Shown in pieces: positions 18,442 through 28,340 of a DNA stretch of 64,000 nucleotides. The notes under the pieces were generated by a model, which saw only the letters and a program-made list of their open reading frames with translations, did no database searches and had not been told where the DNA came from. The stretch lies in contig NZ_FSRA01000001.1 in assembly GCF_900129465.1 (NCBI RefSeq), forward strand, positions 2,420,482 through 2,484,481. The letters run 5' to 3'. Position 1 is the stretch's first letter; the number at the start of each line of letters is the position of its first letter. Position numbers and translations under genes: made by a program. Source of the stretch: Chitinophaga niabensis (GTDB taxonomy: Bacteria; Bacteroidota; Bacteroidia; Chitinophagales; Chitinophagaceae).

Positions 18442-19407
18442 TTAAGCTTCCTTCATAATAAGTATAATAGCTGCTGTTACGAGCAGGTTGAGGAGCGATA
18501 GCGGAAACAATACTTTCCAGCCGTACTCCATTAACTGATCATACCTTGGCCGCGGCATGGCCGCACGCATGAGGATGAACAGGGAAATAAAAACAAATGT
18601 TTTAAGGATGAACCATACTACGCCGGGCAGAAAAGCCGGCCCCATCCAACCACCGAAGTACAGGGCCACCACCATGGCAGAAACGAGTGTTACACCCAGG
18701 TATTCCCCGATGAAGAACATACCGAACTTCATACCGGAATATTCCGCGTGAAAACCTGCCACCAGTTCACTTTCCGCTTCCGGTATATCAAAGGGCAGGC
18801 GGTGTGTTTCTGCCACACCTGCTATCAGGAAGATCACAAATCCCAGGAACTGCGGAACGATATTCCACATACCTTTCTGTGCCTCCACGATCTCCCGCAG
18901 GTTAAAACTGCCACTCAGCAATACCACTCCCATCAGCGCCAGCCCCATGAACACTTCATAACTGATCATCTGCGAAGCGCCGCGCATAGCACCCAGCAGT
19001 GCATATTTGTTGTTGGAGGCCCATCCCCCCAACACAATGCTGTACACTCCCAATGAAGACATGGCCAGGAAGAACAGCAAACCGATATTAAAATCTGCCA
19101 CTAATATATTGGGCGCAAAAGGGATCACTGTAAAGCTCATCAGCACGCTGGCCACTACAATAGCCGGTGCAAATACAAACACTACCTTATCTGCAAACGG
19201 TGGTATCCAGTCTTCTTTAAAGAACAGCTTCAGTGTGTCCGCCAGCACAATAAATAATCCGAAAGGCCCCGCACGGTTAGGCCCGTAACGGTCCTGCCAC
19301 AAAGCCAGCATTCTGCGTTCCAGCCATATCAGGCCTGCAGCGGTATTGAGTAATGTAAACAATACCCCGCCTATGACCCACCAGTAATTGATTGCAGTTG
19401 CTTGCAT
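18442..19407 (-). CDS. nuoH: NADH-quinone oxidoreductase subunit H
   Basis: Membrane subunit of complex I that forms part of the quinone chamber. Signatures seen: [55 protein letters not shown] and [25 protein letters not shown] (quinone-site loop). I set the start at [10 protein letters not shown] (19407), three bases from the nuoG stop; a longer frame to 19443 overlaps nuoG and adds no recognisable sequence. About 321 residues. Confidence 0.96.
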   Translation of the reverse strand: MQATAINYWWVIGGVLFTLLNTAAGLIWLERRMLALWQDRYGPNRAGPFGLFIVLADTLKLFFKEDWIPPFADKVVFVFAPAIVVASVLMSFTVIPFAPNILVADFNIGLLFFLAMSSLGVYSIVLGGWASNNKYALLGAMRGASQMISYEVFMGLALMGVVLLSGSFNLREIVEAQKGMWNIVPQFLGFVIFLIAGVAETHRLPFDIPEAESELVAGFHAEYSGMKFGMFFIGEYLGVTLVSAMVVALYFGGWMGPAFLPGVVWFILKTFVFISLFILMRAAMPRPRYDQLMEYGWKVLFPLSLLNLLVTAAIILIMKEA

Positions 19408-19409
19408 AA

Positions 19410-22124
19410 CTATACGGTTGATGAATGAATGAAACGGATACATTGTGGAATATCCACCACCTCTGCTTTCGGCAGCCCTGCATTGATAGCGGCAATTCCT
19501 CTTGGCAACCAGTTATTGGGTGTTGCGTTCATCACATAGGAATGCCCATCTATTTCAAAGTTGAACCAGGCGCCCGGCTCTATATTCCATTCGTGCAGGT
19601 CTTCCGGGTTCATATAGATGCAGAAGAATTCAGCAGCGCTTTTTGCAATGCCACGTGTATGCATGCTTAATTCCTCTGAACCGAAAATCTGATAAATAGG
19701 CACCAGGTGCACATGCCCGGGAATCGGCACGTAAGGTTCAGGCGCTTCTGTAAAAAAATGAACAGCGGCATCTTTACGCGGTTCCAGTAAACGTTTTCCC
19801 GGATCTCCGCCATGCAGCGCACCACCTATTTCCGTCTGGTACTTATTGATAGCCTGCACCGAGTTCCAGCCGGGAGACCAGAAGAAAGGAATTAAAGGCG
19901 CAGGTGCTTCTCCCCTGAAACCTTCCATGGTGAAGGACAGTGGGGTATCTATATCTTCAGGCGGTTTGGGTTCACTTACGTTTTCATTGGCAGTCATGGC
20001 CGTACGCCCGCTATAGCGGTGTGGTTCACGCGGTACTTTCTGGCCTGCTATGCGGAAGTCTGCATGCGGCGCCAGTTGCTGCACTTTTTCCAGTGCAGGA
20101 ACAGCTACGCACATAGCCCAGGTGATATCATCCAGGTTCACCAGTCCGTTGAGGCGGGCGATACCCGCTGCCTGTGCAATCTGCAAACACCAGCGCCAGC
20201 TTTCCTGGACCTCTCCCTTAGGCACAAATACCTGGTAATAACGTTGTGCACGGCCTTCGTTGTTTACGATGGTACCATCTGCTTCTGCAAAGGTGCCCGC
20301 AGGCAGGATCACGGTAGCGCGTTCCGCCGTTTGATTATACAGATGATCTATCAGGATCACTTCTTTTGCATGCCGGAACAGCTCGTCTATCACGTGTTTA
20401 TCTGCCCTTCGGTACAGATCGTTCTCGAGGATCACGATCGTATCCGCATCTCCGTGCTGCAATACATCCAGTGCAGAATCCAGGCGATGACCGCCCAGCA
20501 TTTCAAGCCCCAGGCTGTTGCATTCCGGAACAGTAAGGCTCAGCATCGGTTGCTTACCCTGTTTATGTAATGCCCAGCTGATATTGGCTGCTGCTTTCAT
20601 AAAGGAATCATAACCGCTGCCAAAGCCACTGATGATCAAAGGATGTTCTGCTGCCAGTAAAGCTGCTGTTATTTCTTTCACCAATGCGGTTTCTGTTTCA
20701 CTGAGGCCCGTCACCGCAGGTATGGACGCATCCAGTTCATGACTCACCGCAAATGCCAGGCGGGCAAGGTTATCCGGTGCCCCGCGCTGTACCTGCGTGG
20801 CCAGTTCGTCCAAAGGTGTAGGGAATGTGTGCAGGATGTAACAGGGGCCTTTCTTTTCCTGCACGGCTTCTCTTACGGCAGCATCCTGCCATGCAGCAAT
20901 ATGCACTTCGTTCATAGCATTATGCATGGGTTCCTGCCTTACTGCCTGCCGTACCGCCAGTGCCATCATCGGGGCGGTATTGGTTACATCTTCTCCCAGG
21001 ATCAGCACCATATCTGCTTTCTCCATTTCATGCAGGGAAGGTGTGCGCACAGGGCCATCGCGCAGTATTTTAAGTGCCAGTGCGGTATGGTCATGATCAA
21101 TATCAGACATACCCAGGTAAAAATGCTTTTCACCCACCAGCTGGCGCAATGCGAAATTAGATTCCAGGCTGGCGCGCGGAGAGCCAATGCCAATGGCCTT
21201 TCCGGAGCGGAGTTTATTGGCCACGTGGTTAACAATGTAATCCTTATCCGGCGTGCCGTTGTGATGCGGGCGTAATGCCGGATGATGGATGCGCTGCGAA
21301 CTGTTCACAAATTCATAACCATAACGCCCCCTGTCGCACAGGAAGTAACCGTTCACTTCTCCATTGTAACGGTTGGTGATCTGGCGGATGGAACCATAAC
21401 GTTCCCCGGCACTGATGTTACAACCAACGGAGCAGCCCTGGCAGATAGAGGGCGCATAGGTCATGTCCCATTTCCGGGTATAGTGGGATAAAAGGGTTTT
21501 ATCGGTAAAAACCCCGGTAGGACAGACCTCAGCAAGGTTGCCACTAAATTCGCTTTCCAGCTTACCATCTTTCTGCCGGCCAAAGAACACTTTATTATTT
21601 GCTGCAAATACATTCAGGTCTTTTCCTCCGGCATAATCTTTATAGAATCTTACACAACGGTAACATTGGATACAACGGTTCATTTCGTGATTCAGGAAGG
21701 GGCCCAGATCCTGGTTGCGATGCGTACGTTTTGTAAAACGGTAATCACGGTAACTGTGTCCCGTCATCACCGTCATATCCTGTAAATGACAGGCACCGCC
21801 TTCGTCACATACGGCACAGTCGTGCGGATGGTTTGTCATCAGCAGGCCTATCACCTGGTTACGGAACTCCGTGGCTTCTATATCGCTTACGGATATACGC
21901 ACATTATCTTTCACCGGCTCCATACAACTCATTACAATGCGGCCTTTCTTATCATCTTCATCCTTAAAGGTTTTAATGGCACATTGCCTGCATGCGCCTA
22001 CTGACCCCATGGCAGGGTGCCAGCAGAAGTAAGGAAGGTCCAGCCCCAGCTGCAGGCAGGCCTCCAGGAGGTTCTTACTGTCCTTTACGTCAAAAGGTTT
22101 GTTGTCGATATATATAGTTGCCAT
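19410..22124 (-). CDS. nuoG: NADH-quinone oxidoreductase subunit G
   Basis: Large peripheral-arm subunit of complex I (904 residues). N-terminal 2Fe-2S ferredoxin domain: Cys in YFCWHPAMGSVGACRQCAIK (N1b). His-ligated N5: HPHDCAVCDEGGACHLQD. N4 and neighbours: CIQCYRCVRFYKDY and LAEVCPTGVFTDKTL. An additional CQGCSVGC with a downstream Cys in YFLCDRGRYGYEF matches the N7 cluster found in E. coli-type NuoG but absent from most mitochondrial forms. The rest is a molybdopterin-oxidoreductase-like fold without cofactor function, ending in a molydopterin dinucleotide-binding-like barrel. Confidence 0.96.
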   Translation of the reverse strand: MATIYIDNKPFDVKDSKNLLEACLQLGLDLPYFCWHPAMGSVGACRQCAIKTFKDEDDKKGRIVMSCMEPVKDNVRISVSDIEATEFRNQVIGLLMTNHPHDCAVCDEGGACHLQDMTVMTGHSYRDYRFTKRTHRNQDLGPFLNHEMNRCIQCYRCVRFYKDYAGGKDLNVFAANNKVFFGRQKDGKLESEFSGNLAEVCPTGVFTDKTLLSHYTRKWDMTYAPSICQGCSVGCNISAGERYGSIRQITNRYNGEVNGYFLCDRGRYGYEFVNSSQRIHHPALRPHHNGTPDKDYIVNHVANKLRSGKAIGIGSPRASLESNFALRQLVGEKHFYLGMSDIDHDHTALALKILRDGPVRTPSLHEMEKADMVLILGEDVTNTAPMMALAVRQAVRQEPMHNAMNEVHIAAWQDAAVREAVQEKKGPCYILHTFPTPLDELATQVQRGAPDNLARLAFAVSHELDASIPAVTGLSETETALVKEITAALLAAEHPLIISGFGSGYDSFMKAAANISWALHKQGKQPMLSLTVPECNSLGLEMLGGHRLDSALDVLQHGDADTIVILENDLYRRADKHVIDELFRHAKEVILIDHLYNQTAERATVILPAGTFAEADGTIVNNEGRAQRYYQVFVPKGEVQESWRWCLQIAQAAGIARLNGLVNLDDITWAMCVAVPALEKVQQLAPHADFRIAGQKVPREPHRYSGRTAMTANENVSEPKPPEDIDTPLSFTMEGFRGEAPAPLIPFFWSPGWNSVQAINKYQTEIGGALHGGDPGKRLLEPRKDAAVHFFTEAPEPYVPIPGHVHLVPIYQIFGSEELSMHTRGIAKSAAEFFCIYMNPEDLHEWNIEPGAWFNFEIDGHSYVMNATPNNWLPRGIAAINAGLPKAEVVDIPQCIRFIHSSTV

Positions 22125-22136
22125 AGTCTTTACGGA

Positions 22137-23402
22137 TTAAGCATGATAAGGGCATCTCTTTTCCCTGATATGTTGTTCAAAATCATCCCTGAAATATCTG
22201 AGTGCGCTCTGCAATGGTTCCATGGCACCGGGCGCTAATGCGCAGAAGGTATTGCCGGGACCCATCATTTTGGTATGTGAGCTTAGGATGGCAAGGTCTT
22301 CTTCTCTTCCCTCTCCTCGCTCTATCGCCAGCAGCAGTTTCTCCGTCCATGGGAGGCCTTCCCGGCAGGGAGTACAGAAACCGCAGGATTCCTGTGCAAA
22401 GAAGTGTTCCAGGTTATGCACGAAACCAACGGGGCAGGTCCTGTCGTCCAGCACCACCATCGTACCCGTGCCTAAGCGGCTGCCTGCTGCGGCCACCCCG
22501 GCAAAATCCATTTTGATATCCAGGTGTTCTTCTACCAGGAAGTCCGTAGAGGCGCCGCCGGGTAATACACCCCGAAACCTGTAACCTTCCTGCATGCCGC
22601 CTGCATGTTCTTCAATTAATTCCCGCATGGTGATACCCATCGGTAGTTCCCAGGCACCCGGATTCTTTACACGCCCGCTGACGCCGTAGATCTTGGTGCC
22701 ACCATCATTGGTGCGGCTCAATGACTGAAACCATGCAGCGCCGTTGTTGATGATGTGCGGGATGTAACAAAGTGTTTCCACATTATTCACGATAGTGGGC
22801 CTTCCAAATAAACCGCTCACCTGCGGGAAGGGCGGTTTGGAGCGTGGTGTGGCCCTCTTCCCTTCCAGGGAATTCAGCAGGGCTGTTTCTTCTCCGCACA
22901 TGTATCTTCCCACGCCGGTATGCAAATGCATTTCCAGCGAAAAGTCTGAACCCATTATATTTTTGCCGAGATAACCGGCATCATAGGCTTCCCGGATTGC
23001 TTTGCGTATTTCTACCGCCGCCGTTTTATAGGCCCAGCGCAGGAATACGAAAGACTCCGTAGCCTGGATAGCATAAGCAGCCACGATCATACCTTCTATC
23101 AGCTGATGCGGGTTACCTTCCAGCAGCCAGCGGTCTTTAAAGGTACCCGGCTCCATTTCATCTGCATTTACCACCAGGTACTTGGGGCCACTTACATTCA
23201 TCGGTACAAAGCTCCACTTCATGCCGGTGCTGAAACCTGCGCCTCCCCTTCCCTTCATATTCGATTCTTTCACCAGCGTGGTGATCTCCTGTGGTGCCAG
23301 GTCCTTCAGCACTTTCCGTACTGACTGATAACCACCCACGGCTTCATATGCACGAAGACCGAGCGGAGGAAAGGTGATATGTTGTGTTAAGGGACGTTCC
23401 AT
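22137..23402 (-). CDS. nuoF: NADH-quinone oxidoreductase subunit F (FMN, NADH site)
   Basis: NADH-oxidising subunit of complex I. GRGGAGFSTGMKWSF is the NADH/FMN glycine-rich loop, VNADEMEPGTFKDR and MCGEETALLNSLEGKRATPR are conserved FMN-site motifs, and ESCGFCTPCREGL with a downstream Cys (NTFCALAPGA) binds the 4Fe-4S cluster N3. 421 residues, full length. The start ATG is one base from the nuoE stop. Confidence 0.97.
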   Translation of the reverse strand: MERPLTQHITFPPLGLRAYEAVGGYQSVRKVLKDLAPQEITTLVKESNMKGRGGAGFSTGMKWSFVPMNVSGPKYLVVNADEMEPGTFKDRWLLEGNPHQLIEGMIVAAYAIQATESFVFLRWAYKTAAVEIRKAIREAYDAGYLGKNIMGSDFSLEMHLHTGVGRYMCGEETALLNSLEGKRATPRSKPPFPQVSGLFGRPTIVNNVETLCYIPHIINNGAAWFQSLSRTNDGGTKIYGVSGRVKNPGAWELPMGITMRELIEEHAGGMQEGYRFRGVLPGGASTDFLVEEHLDIKMDFAGVAAAGSRLGTGTMVVLDDRTCPVGFVHNLEHFFAQESCGFCTPCREGLPWTEKLLLAIERGEGREEDLAILSSHTKMMGPGNTFCALAPGAMEPLQSALRYFRDDFEQHIREKRCPYHA

Positions 23403-23403
23403 A

Positions 23404-23868
23404 TCAGGTATATTTTGCCAGGATGTTTTCCAGTTCTTCTTTCTTCAGGTCGCGGTACAGATCATGGTCTACCATCAGCGCAGGTGCATGATCGCAGGTA
23501 CCGAGGCAAGGATTGGGAAGTAATGTAAAACGTCCGTCCGGTGTGGTTTGACCGTATTGAATACCGAGTAATTGCACGATCTGCTGGTGCAGTTCTTTGT
23601 AGCCCATCACATAACAGCTGATGCTGTCGCAAAGCAGGATAATGTGGCGGCCAACGGGTTGACGAAAGATCAGGTTATAGAAAGTTGCGATGCTGTCCAC
23701 TTCCTCCGCGCTCATTTCCAGGATATCTGCCACATCCTGGATACCTTCATCAGATACCCATCTGCGGTGGTCCTGTACAATCTTCAATGCTTCAATGCAG
23801 GCAGCCTTTTTAACCGGCACCTGCCGGATCTCCTTTTCGATCTGTTCCTTTTCAGAAGTAGTTAACAT
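23404..23868 (-). CDS. nuoE: NADH-quinone oxidoreductase subunit E (2Fe-2S)
   Basis: Thioredoxin-like 2Fe-2S subunit of complex I (cluster N1a). The four Cys ligands are expected in LLCDSISCYVMG and NPCLGTCDHAPALMV, both present with the usual spacing. Helical N-terminus with VADILEMSAEEVDSIATFYN. 154 residues, full length; it lies 14 bases after nuoCD and one base before nuoF. Confidence 0.96.
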   Translation of the reverse strand: MLTTSEKEQIEKEIRQVPVKKAACIEALKIVQDHRRWVSDEGIQDVADILEMSAEEVDSIATFYNLIFRQPVGRHIILLCDSISCYVMGYKELHQQIVQLLGIQYGQTTPDGRFTLLPNPCLGTCDHAPALMVDHDLYRDLKKEELENILAKYT

Positions 23869-23882
23869 ACGTCATACAAGTT

Positions 23883-25622
23883 TTAACGATCAATATCAGC
23901 CAGCACATAATCCATCGCGCCCAGGATAGATAACATATCCGCTACCGTATATCCGCGACTGATATAAGGCAGCATTTGCATATGCGCGAACGATGGTGTG
24001 CGCACCCTCACGCGGTAGGGTGATGTATTGCCGTCGCTCGTGAGATAATAACTGTTCCAGCCTTTGGTGGCCTCTGTAACGATCATGGCTTCGCCGGCTG
24101 GTATCACGGGGCCCCAGCTCACATTCAGGAAGTGGTGAATGAGTGTTTCAATATCCTGCATGGTGAACTGTTTGATGGGAGGTGTGGTTAAAGGATGATC
24201 TGATTTATACGGCCCTGCAGGCATATTTTCCAGGCATTGTTCTATGATGCGCAGGCTTTGCCACATTTCATTCACCCGCACCTGTGCCCGGTCGTAACAA
24301 TCGCCGTTCTGCCCTGTGGGAATATCAAAATCGTATTTTTCATATCCGCTGTACGGGCGTTTTTTACGCATATCCCATTCCATGCCGCAAGCACGGAGAT
24401 TAGGGCCTGTAGCGCCCCAGTCTATTGCTTCTTCCAGTGTGAACACACCAATACCAACCGTACGTGCTTTGAAGAGCGCATTGCGCATCACCATCTTGTC
24501 GTACTCCTTTAATTTCTTTGGAAAGTATTTAACGAAGCCGCGCACGAGTGTATCCCATCCGTTGGGCAGGTCCTGCGCCACACCACCGATACGGAACCAG
24601 TTGGGATGCATGCGTCCGCCGCAGATAGCTTCTATGATCTCAAAGATGCGTTCCCTGTCTGTGAACATATAGAACACGGGAGAGAGCTGCCCCACATCCT
24701 GCGCAAAGGTGCCATACCATACCAGGTGGCTGGCAATGCGGAAAAGTTCGCAGAGCATTACCCTGATCACCTCTGCGCGTTCAGGGATCTGTATCCCTGC
24801 GAGCTTTTCAACGGAGAGCAGGTAGGCGAGGTTATTATTCACACCACCCAGGTAATCTATCCTGTCTGTATAAGGAATGTAAGTATGCCAGGATTGCCGT
24901 TCTCCCATTTTCTCTGCGCCGCGGTGGTGAAAACCGATATCCGGCACGGCATCCACAATATCTTCTCCATCCAGTTGCAGGATGATGCGCAGTACACCGT
25001 GCGTTCCGGGGTGTTGCGGGCCGATGTTGAGGAACATGAAATCAGAATCTTCGCTTTGGCGTTTTAAGCCCCATTCTTCAGGATTAAACTGCAGGGCTGC
25101 CTGCTCCCTATCCTCTTTCTCATCAAAGAGGCGGAACGGGCCCATTTCCGTGGCGCGGGCGGGATGCTCCTTGCGGAGCGGATGCCCTTCCCAGGTGACA
25201 GGCATGAGGATGCGTTTCAGCAAGGGGTGGCCTTCAAACACAATACCGAACATATCAAACACTTCCCTTTCGTACCAGTTGGCGCAGGGCCAGAGATCTG
25301 TACAGCTGGGGTGTTTGGGGTGTTCGCCCCGCAACGCTACTTTTAAACGTACAAACGCATTGCGTTCAAAGGAGAAGAGATGATAAACGAGGGTAAAGTC
25401 CCCGGTGCCGTTGTATTTTGCTTTGATGGCACGCTCATCAATGGCAGTAAGGTCGTAGAACATGCGGTAGGGTTGCTCCACATCTGTGCGGAGGTATTCC
25501 AGTACGGCAATGATCTTCCCTTGTGGCGTCCAGATGGTGGGCGTCTCATCCCGGGTGAGCTGTTCGTGGAAAATGTTCTCACCGAACCGGGAGCAGAGGG
25601 TATTAAAGATGCTCGGGGGCAT
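23883..25622 (-). CDS. nuoCD: NADH-quinone oxidoreductase subunit C/D fusion
   Basis: A fusion of the NuoC (30 kDa) and NuoD (49 kDa) peripheral subunits, as in E. coli. NuoC portion about 1-190, with [25 protein letters not shown] signature ([14 protein letters not shown]) and GHPLRKEHP. The NuoD portion begins near 200 with [17 protein letters not shown] and contains [35 protein letters not shown] and a C-terminus ending [12 protein letters not shown], the quinone-binding subunit's conserved end. The upstream gap to the metallo-beta-lactamase gene is 85 bases, the longest in this operon. Confidence 0.96.
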   Translation of the reverse strand: MPPSIFNTLCSRFGENIFHEQLTRDETPTIWTPQGKIIAVLEYLRTDVEQPYRMFYDLTAIDERAIKAKYNGTGDFTLVYHLFSFERNAFVRLKVALRGEHPKHPSCTDLWPCANWYEREVFDMFGIVFEGHPLLKRILMPVTWEGHPLRKEHPARATEMGPFRLFDEKEDREQAALQFNPEEWGLKRQSEDSDFMFLNIGPQHPGTHGVLRIILQLDGEDIVDAVPDIGFHHRGAEKMGERQSWHTYIPYTDRIDYLGGVNNNLAYLLSVEKLAGIQIPERAEVIRVMLCELFRIASHLVWYGTFAQDVGQLSPVFYMFTDRERIFEIIEAICGGRMHPNWFRIGGVAQDLPNGWDTLVRGFVKYFPKKLKEYDKMVMRNALFKARTVGIGVFTLEEAIDWGATGPNLRACGMEWDMRKKRPYSGYEKYDFDIPTGQNGDCYDRAQVRVNEMWQSLRIIEQCLENMPAGPYKSDHPLTTPPIKQFTMQDIETLIHHFLNVSWGPVIPAGEAMIVTEATKGWNSYYLTSDGNTSPYRVRVRTPSFAHMQMLPYISRGYTVADMLSILGAMDYVLADIDR

Positions 25623-25707
25623 GATTACATGTTTAATTGAATCAATGCGCCATGCTGATTAGCTTAACCAAGCTTTGGTCCCTTGCTGCAATGAGCTTGT
25701 ATCAGAT

Positions 25708-26493
25708 TTATATTCTTTCTTCGGGTTCTTTTATTCTTATTACGGATTCTTCATCCAGCACAATGTATTGCGTTTGCCTGCTGATCTTCTGCGCATGTTT
25801 CATGAACTTATTCCTGAAACGTGCGGCTGCGGAATGACGGATGGTACCGCCATGACCAAAACACGCAATATCAAAATCAAAGGTGGCTAACTTTTCCAGG
25901 CTGTGCTTAGCCAGTTGAAAATCTTCATAGAAGATGGCATATCCCAGCCCCATGATATTGGCAGCTGTGTCTGCTGCAAAGAGTACATTCTTTTGCCCCG
26001 GCAGAAAAAAAGCAAGTTGCCCCGCACTGTGCCCGGGCACATGAATAGTATGTATTCCACCGGCAATGTGCAGCCAATCTCCATCATCTATGAGTTCGTC
26101 AACAGTAGCAGCGGCGATATCGCCGGAGGCGTTTTTAATGAACAGGTTGTACATCATCTTATTGATGAAACCTGTGAACACCGGCACATCCGGTTTAGGC
26201 ACAAAACCATTCCTTACATGATCAGCCTCTGCTTCGTGCATATAGATCTTTGCATTGGTTTGTGCTTTCAGTTCAGCTGCCCCGCCGGCATGATCAGGAT
26301 GACTGTGTGTAAGCAGGATGTGACGCAGATCTCCCGGATCGCGGCCAATGGACCGGATCGCATGCAGGATCTTCACAGCGCTGCCCGGAGTACCGGTATC
26401 GATCAATGTCAGTTCTTCATCCTCTATGAGGAAAGCATTGACAGTACCTAAGGGTATCTCATATACGTTTGCAGTGATCCTTTTCAATTTCAT
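25708..26493 (-). CDS. Metallo-beta-lactamase-fold hydrolase inside the nuo operon
   Basis: Not a complex I subunit. A 261-residue metallo-hydrolase with [11 protein letters not shown] (HxHxDH zinc motif, near residue 60), a third ligand [13 protein letters not shown] (near 152), a bridging Asp in [11 protein letters not shown] and a final His in CFGHGGTIR. No signal peptide. The start ATG overlaps the nuoB stop by 4 bases, so translation is probably coupled, and the gene sits between nuoB and nuoCD. The closest general types are glyoxalase II-like or thioester/lactone hydrolases; the substrate cannot be read from sequence. Whether it has any role in complex I biogenesis or is a passenger is open. 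Confidence 0.88.
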   Translation of the reverse strand: MKLKRITANVYEIPLGTVNAFLIEDEELTLIDTGTPGSAVKILHAIRSIGRDPGDLRHILLTHSHPDHAGGAAELKAQTNAKIYMHEAEADHVRNGFVPKPDVPVFTGFINKMMYNLFIKNASGDIAAATVDELIDDGDWLHIAGGIHTIHVPGHSAGQLAFFLPGQKNVLFAADTAANIMGLGYAIFYEDFQLAKHSLEKLATFDFDIACFGHGGTIRHSAAARFRNKFMKHAQKISRQTQYIVLDEESVIRIKEPEERI

Positions 26494-27128
26494 ATTTCGT
26501 CTGTTGTTTTGAAATCTGTCATTTGTTCCCTTTTTTCACGATGCTCTTCCCGCATGGAGATCTTTTCCGGTTTGATCACGCCCTGTTCTCCTATCACCCA
26601 GCTGAGCGGGCGTTTTTCTTTTCCTACGGACTGCTGTAACAATACCAGGCCATGCATAAAGGCATCCGGCCTTGGCGGGCAACCCGGCACATACACATCT
26701 ACGGGTAAGAACTTATCTACGCCCTGCACCACACTGTAAATATCGTACATGCCGCCGGAATTTGCACAGGAACCCATAGAGATCACCCAGCGGGGTTCCA
26801 TCATCTGTTCGTACAACCGTTTGATGATAGGCGCCATTTTGATGAACACCGTGCCGGCAATGATCATTACATCCGCTTCCCTGGGCGTTCCGCGGATCAC
26901 TTCCGCTCCGAAACGGGCCAGGTCATATTTCGGCGTCATACCGGTAGCCATTTCCACAAAACAGCAGGACAATCCGAAATGGAAGGGCCACATGGAGTTC
27001 TTTCTGCCCCAGGCTACAAGGCTCTCAACAGATGTCAGCATCACACTCTGCCCGAGGGTTTCTTCCATGGAATAGTTACCGGCCTTGCTGGCCACGGCAT
27101 CTTTAGGTTCAGTTAACCACCACTTCAT
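26490..27128 (-). CDS. nuoB: NADH-quinone oxidoreductase subunit B (cluster N2)
   Basis: Complex I subunit that binds the terminal 4Fe-4S cluster N2 next to the quinone site. All four Cys are present: the tandem pair in [10 protein letters not shown], then [11 protein letters not shown] and [12 protein letters not shown]. The C-terminal extension after residue 180 is highly charged. 212 residues. The start overlaps the nuoA end by 20 bases. Confidence 0.97.
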   Translation of the reverse strand: MKWWLTEPKDAVASKAGNYSMEETLGQSVMLTSVESLVAWGRKNSMWPFHFGLSCCFVEMATGMTPKYDLARFGAEVIRGTPREADVMIIAGTVFIKMAPIIKRLYEQMMEPRWVISMGSCANSGGMYDIYSVVQGVDKFLPVDVYVPGCPPRPDAFMHGLVLLQQSVGKEKRPLSWVIGEQGVIKPEKISMREEHREKREQMTDFKTTDEI

Positions 27129-27555
27129 CTGGAATTGTTTTAGGTGTAGTGTTTGATTGCTTCCGCATCTTCCAATATGCCTTCAGGATCTTCTTTCCAT
27201 CCGGGCCAAAGTCCAGCGCACCATTGCGCCATTCATATATGAGTACGATCAGTAAAATAAAGATGAAAACAGACACACCGATGAAGCCGGCCCACCCCAG
27301 GTCATCAAATGCGATGGCCCATGAGATCACGAAAACGGTCTCAATATCAAAGATCACAAACAACATGGCCACTAAATAAAACTGGGAAGGAAAACGTAAC
27401 CTGGCGGAACCGGTAGAGAGGATGCCCGATTCATATGCTTCTCCGGTGGCACGATCTTTATGTCGTTGCCCCAGTACGTAGGACAGGCCAAGGATGGCGA
27501 GTACCAATACCAATACAATACCTCCAAAAACGAGGAAGGGCCAGGAAGGGTTCAT
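27109..27555 (-). CDS. nuoA: NADH-quinone oxidoreductase subunit A
   Basis: Three-helix membrane subunit of complex I and first gene of the operon. The family signature [35 protein letters not shown] spans the loop and second helix (quoted in parts: [25 protein letters not shown] with its conserved Asp and Glu). A cytosolic tail of about 40 residues extends past the third helix. 148 residues, slightly longer than the E. coli protein because of that tail. Confidence 0.95.
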   Translation of the reverse strand: MNPSWPFLVFGGIVLVLVLAILGLSYVLGQRHKDRATGEAYESGILSTGSARLRFPSQFYLVAMLFVIFDIETVFVISWAIAFDDLGWAGFIGVSVFIFILLIVLIYEWRNGALDFGPDGKKILKAYWKMRKQSNTTPKTIPDEVVVN

Positions 27556-27665
27556 GGCATTTGTTTTATTGTTGTTACCTGTTTAATCCAGCTAATGATT
27601 ACTCCGATCTGTTGTTTTATTGCAAGGCCATGCTGCTACGATCAGTTCTTCAGATGCAACAATAA

Positions 27666-27695
27666 AACAATTAGAGAACGCCATCTGCGTTCAAA
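27666..27695 (-). promoter_or_regulatory. nuoA: Candidate promoter of the nuo operon
   Basis: On the minus strand TTTG (27692-27695) precedes TAATTGTT (27666-27673) by 18 bases, an imperfect match to the Bacteroidota TTTG / TAnnTTTG promoter (two mismatches in the -7 box). The spacer holds the small inverted repeat AACGCAGATGGCGTT. It is about 110 bases upstream of nuoA. This is the best match I found in the gap, but it is weak. Confidence 0.3.
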
Positions 27696-27752
27696 GTTAT
27701 CGGAAAGTGCCGGGGCAATGCTGATCATTGCTTACGTGGAAAAAAGGCCTGG

Positions 27753-28193
27753 CTAGTGGTGAGTGCCGTGTATATAACATTCGAGGTTTTCAATAATATT
27801 CTTTTGCTCATCCATGATGTACTTAACCACGTCACCTATGGATATTAAGCCTATCAGTCGACCATTATCGTCAACTACCGGTAAATGCCGTATCCTTTTA
27901 TCGGTCATTTTACTCATGCAAACTTCTATAGTTTCATCTTCTGTAACAGTTATGGGGTGCTCCGTCATTATTTCACGGATGGTTGTTTCTTTGGAGGCGC
28001 GCCCTTTCAGGATCACCCTGCGCGCATAGTCGCGCTCGGAGAAGATACCGAGGAATTTATCTTTGTCTATTACAACTAATGCACCTACGTTTTTGTCTAC
28101 AAGGACTTTTAGGGCTTCATAAACGGTACTGTCCGGATGCACGGAGTACACTGCATGTCCTTTGCCCACCAAGATGTTTCTGACTCTGCCCAT
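27753..28193 (-). CDS. CBS-pair domain protein
   Basis: Two tandem CBS domains make up almost the whole 146-residue protein: STVYEALKVLVDKNVGALVV...FLGIFSERDYARRV (about 22-70) and ITVTEDETIEVCMSKM...RIRHLPVVDDNGRLIGLISIGDVV (about 85-130). Stand-alone CBS pairs usually sense adenine nucleotides and control partner proteins. No signal peptide and no enzyme domain. It is monocistronic, about 200 bases upstream of nuoA on the same strand; partner unknown. The C-terminal His-rich end (IHGTHH) is not characteristic. Confidence 0.92.
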   Translation of the reverse strand: MGRVRNILVGKGHAVYSVHPDSTVYEALKVLVDKNVGALVVIDKDKFLGIFSERDYARRVILKGRASKETTIREIMTEHPITVTEDETIEVCMSKMTDKRIRHLPVVDDNGRLIGLISIGDVVKYIMDEQKNIIENLECYIHGTHH

Positions 28194-28277
28194 GGTAAGC
28201 GGCTTTAGAAAGTGAGTAATTCAATTACGTGAAACTTACTTTAAGTTAATTTTTTTTATCCATAAAATCAAAAAGTA

Positions 28278-28312
28278 AAGGGGAAAAAGAAGCTACACCT
28301 CTCTTTCCCCTT
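28278..28312 (-). terminator. Probable terminator of the beta-galactosidase gene
   Basis: On the minus strand AAGGGGAAA pairs with TTTCCCCTT-type sequence (AAGGGGAAAGA / TCTTTTTCCCCTT with a small bulge) about 30 bases past the stop at 28341, followed by TACTTTTTGATTTTA. The loop is long and the stem imperfect. Confidence 0.6.
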
Positions 28313-28340
28313 ACATGTAACGGTTTACATTTTACATTTT

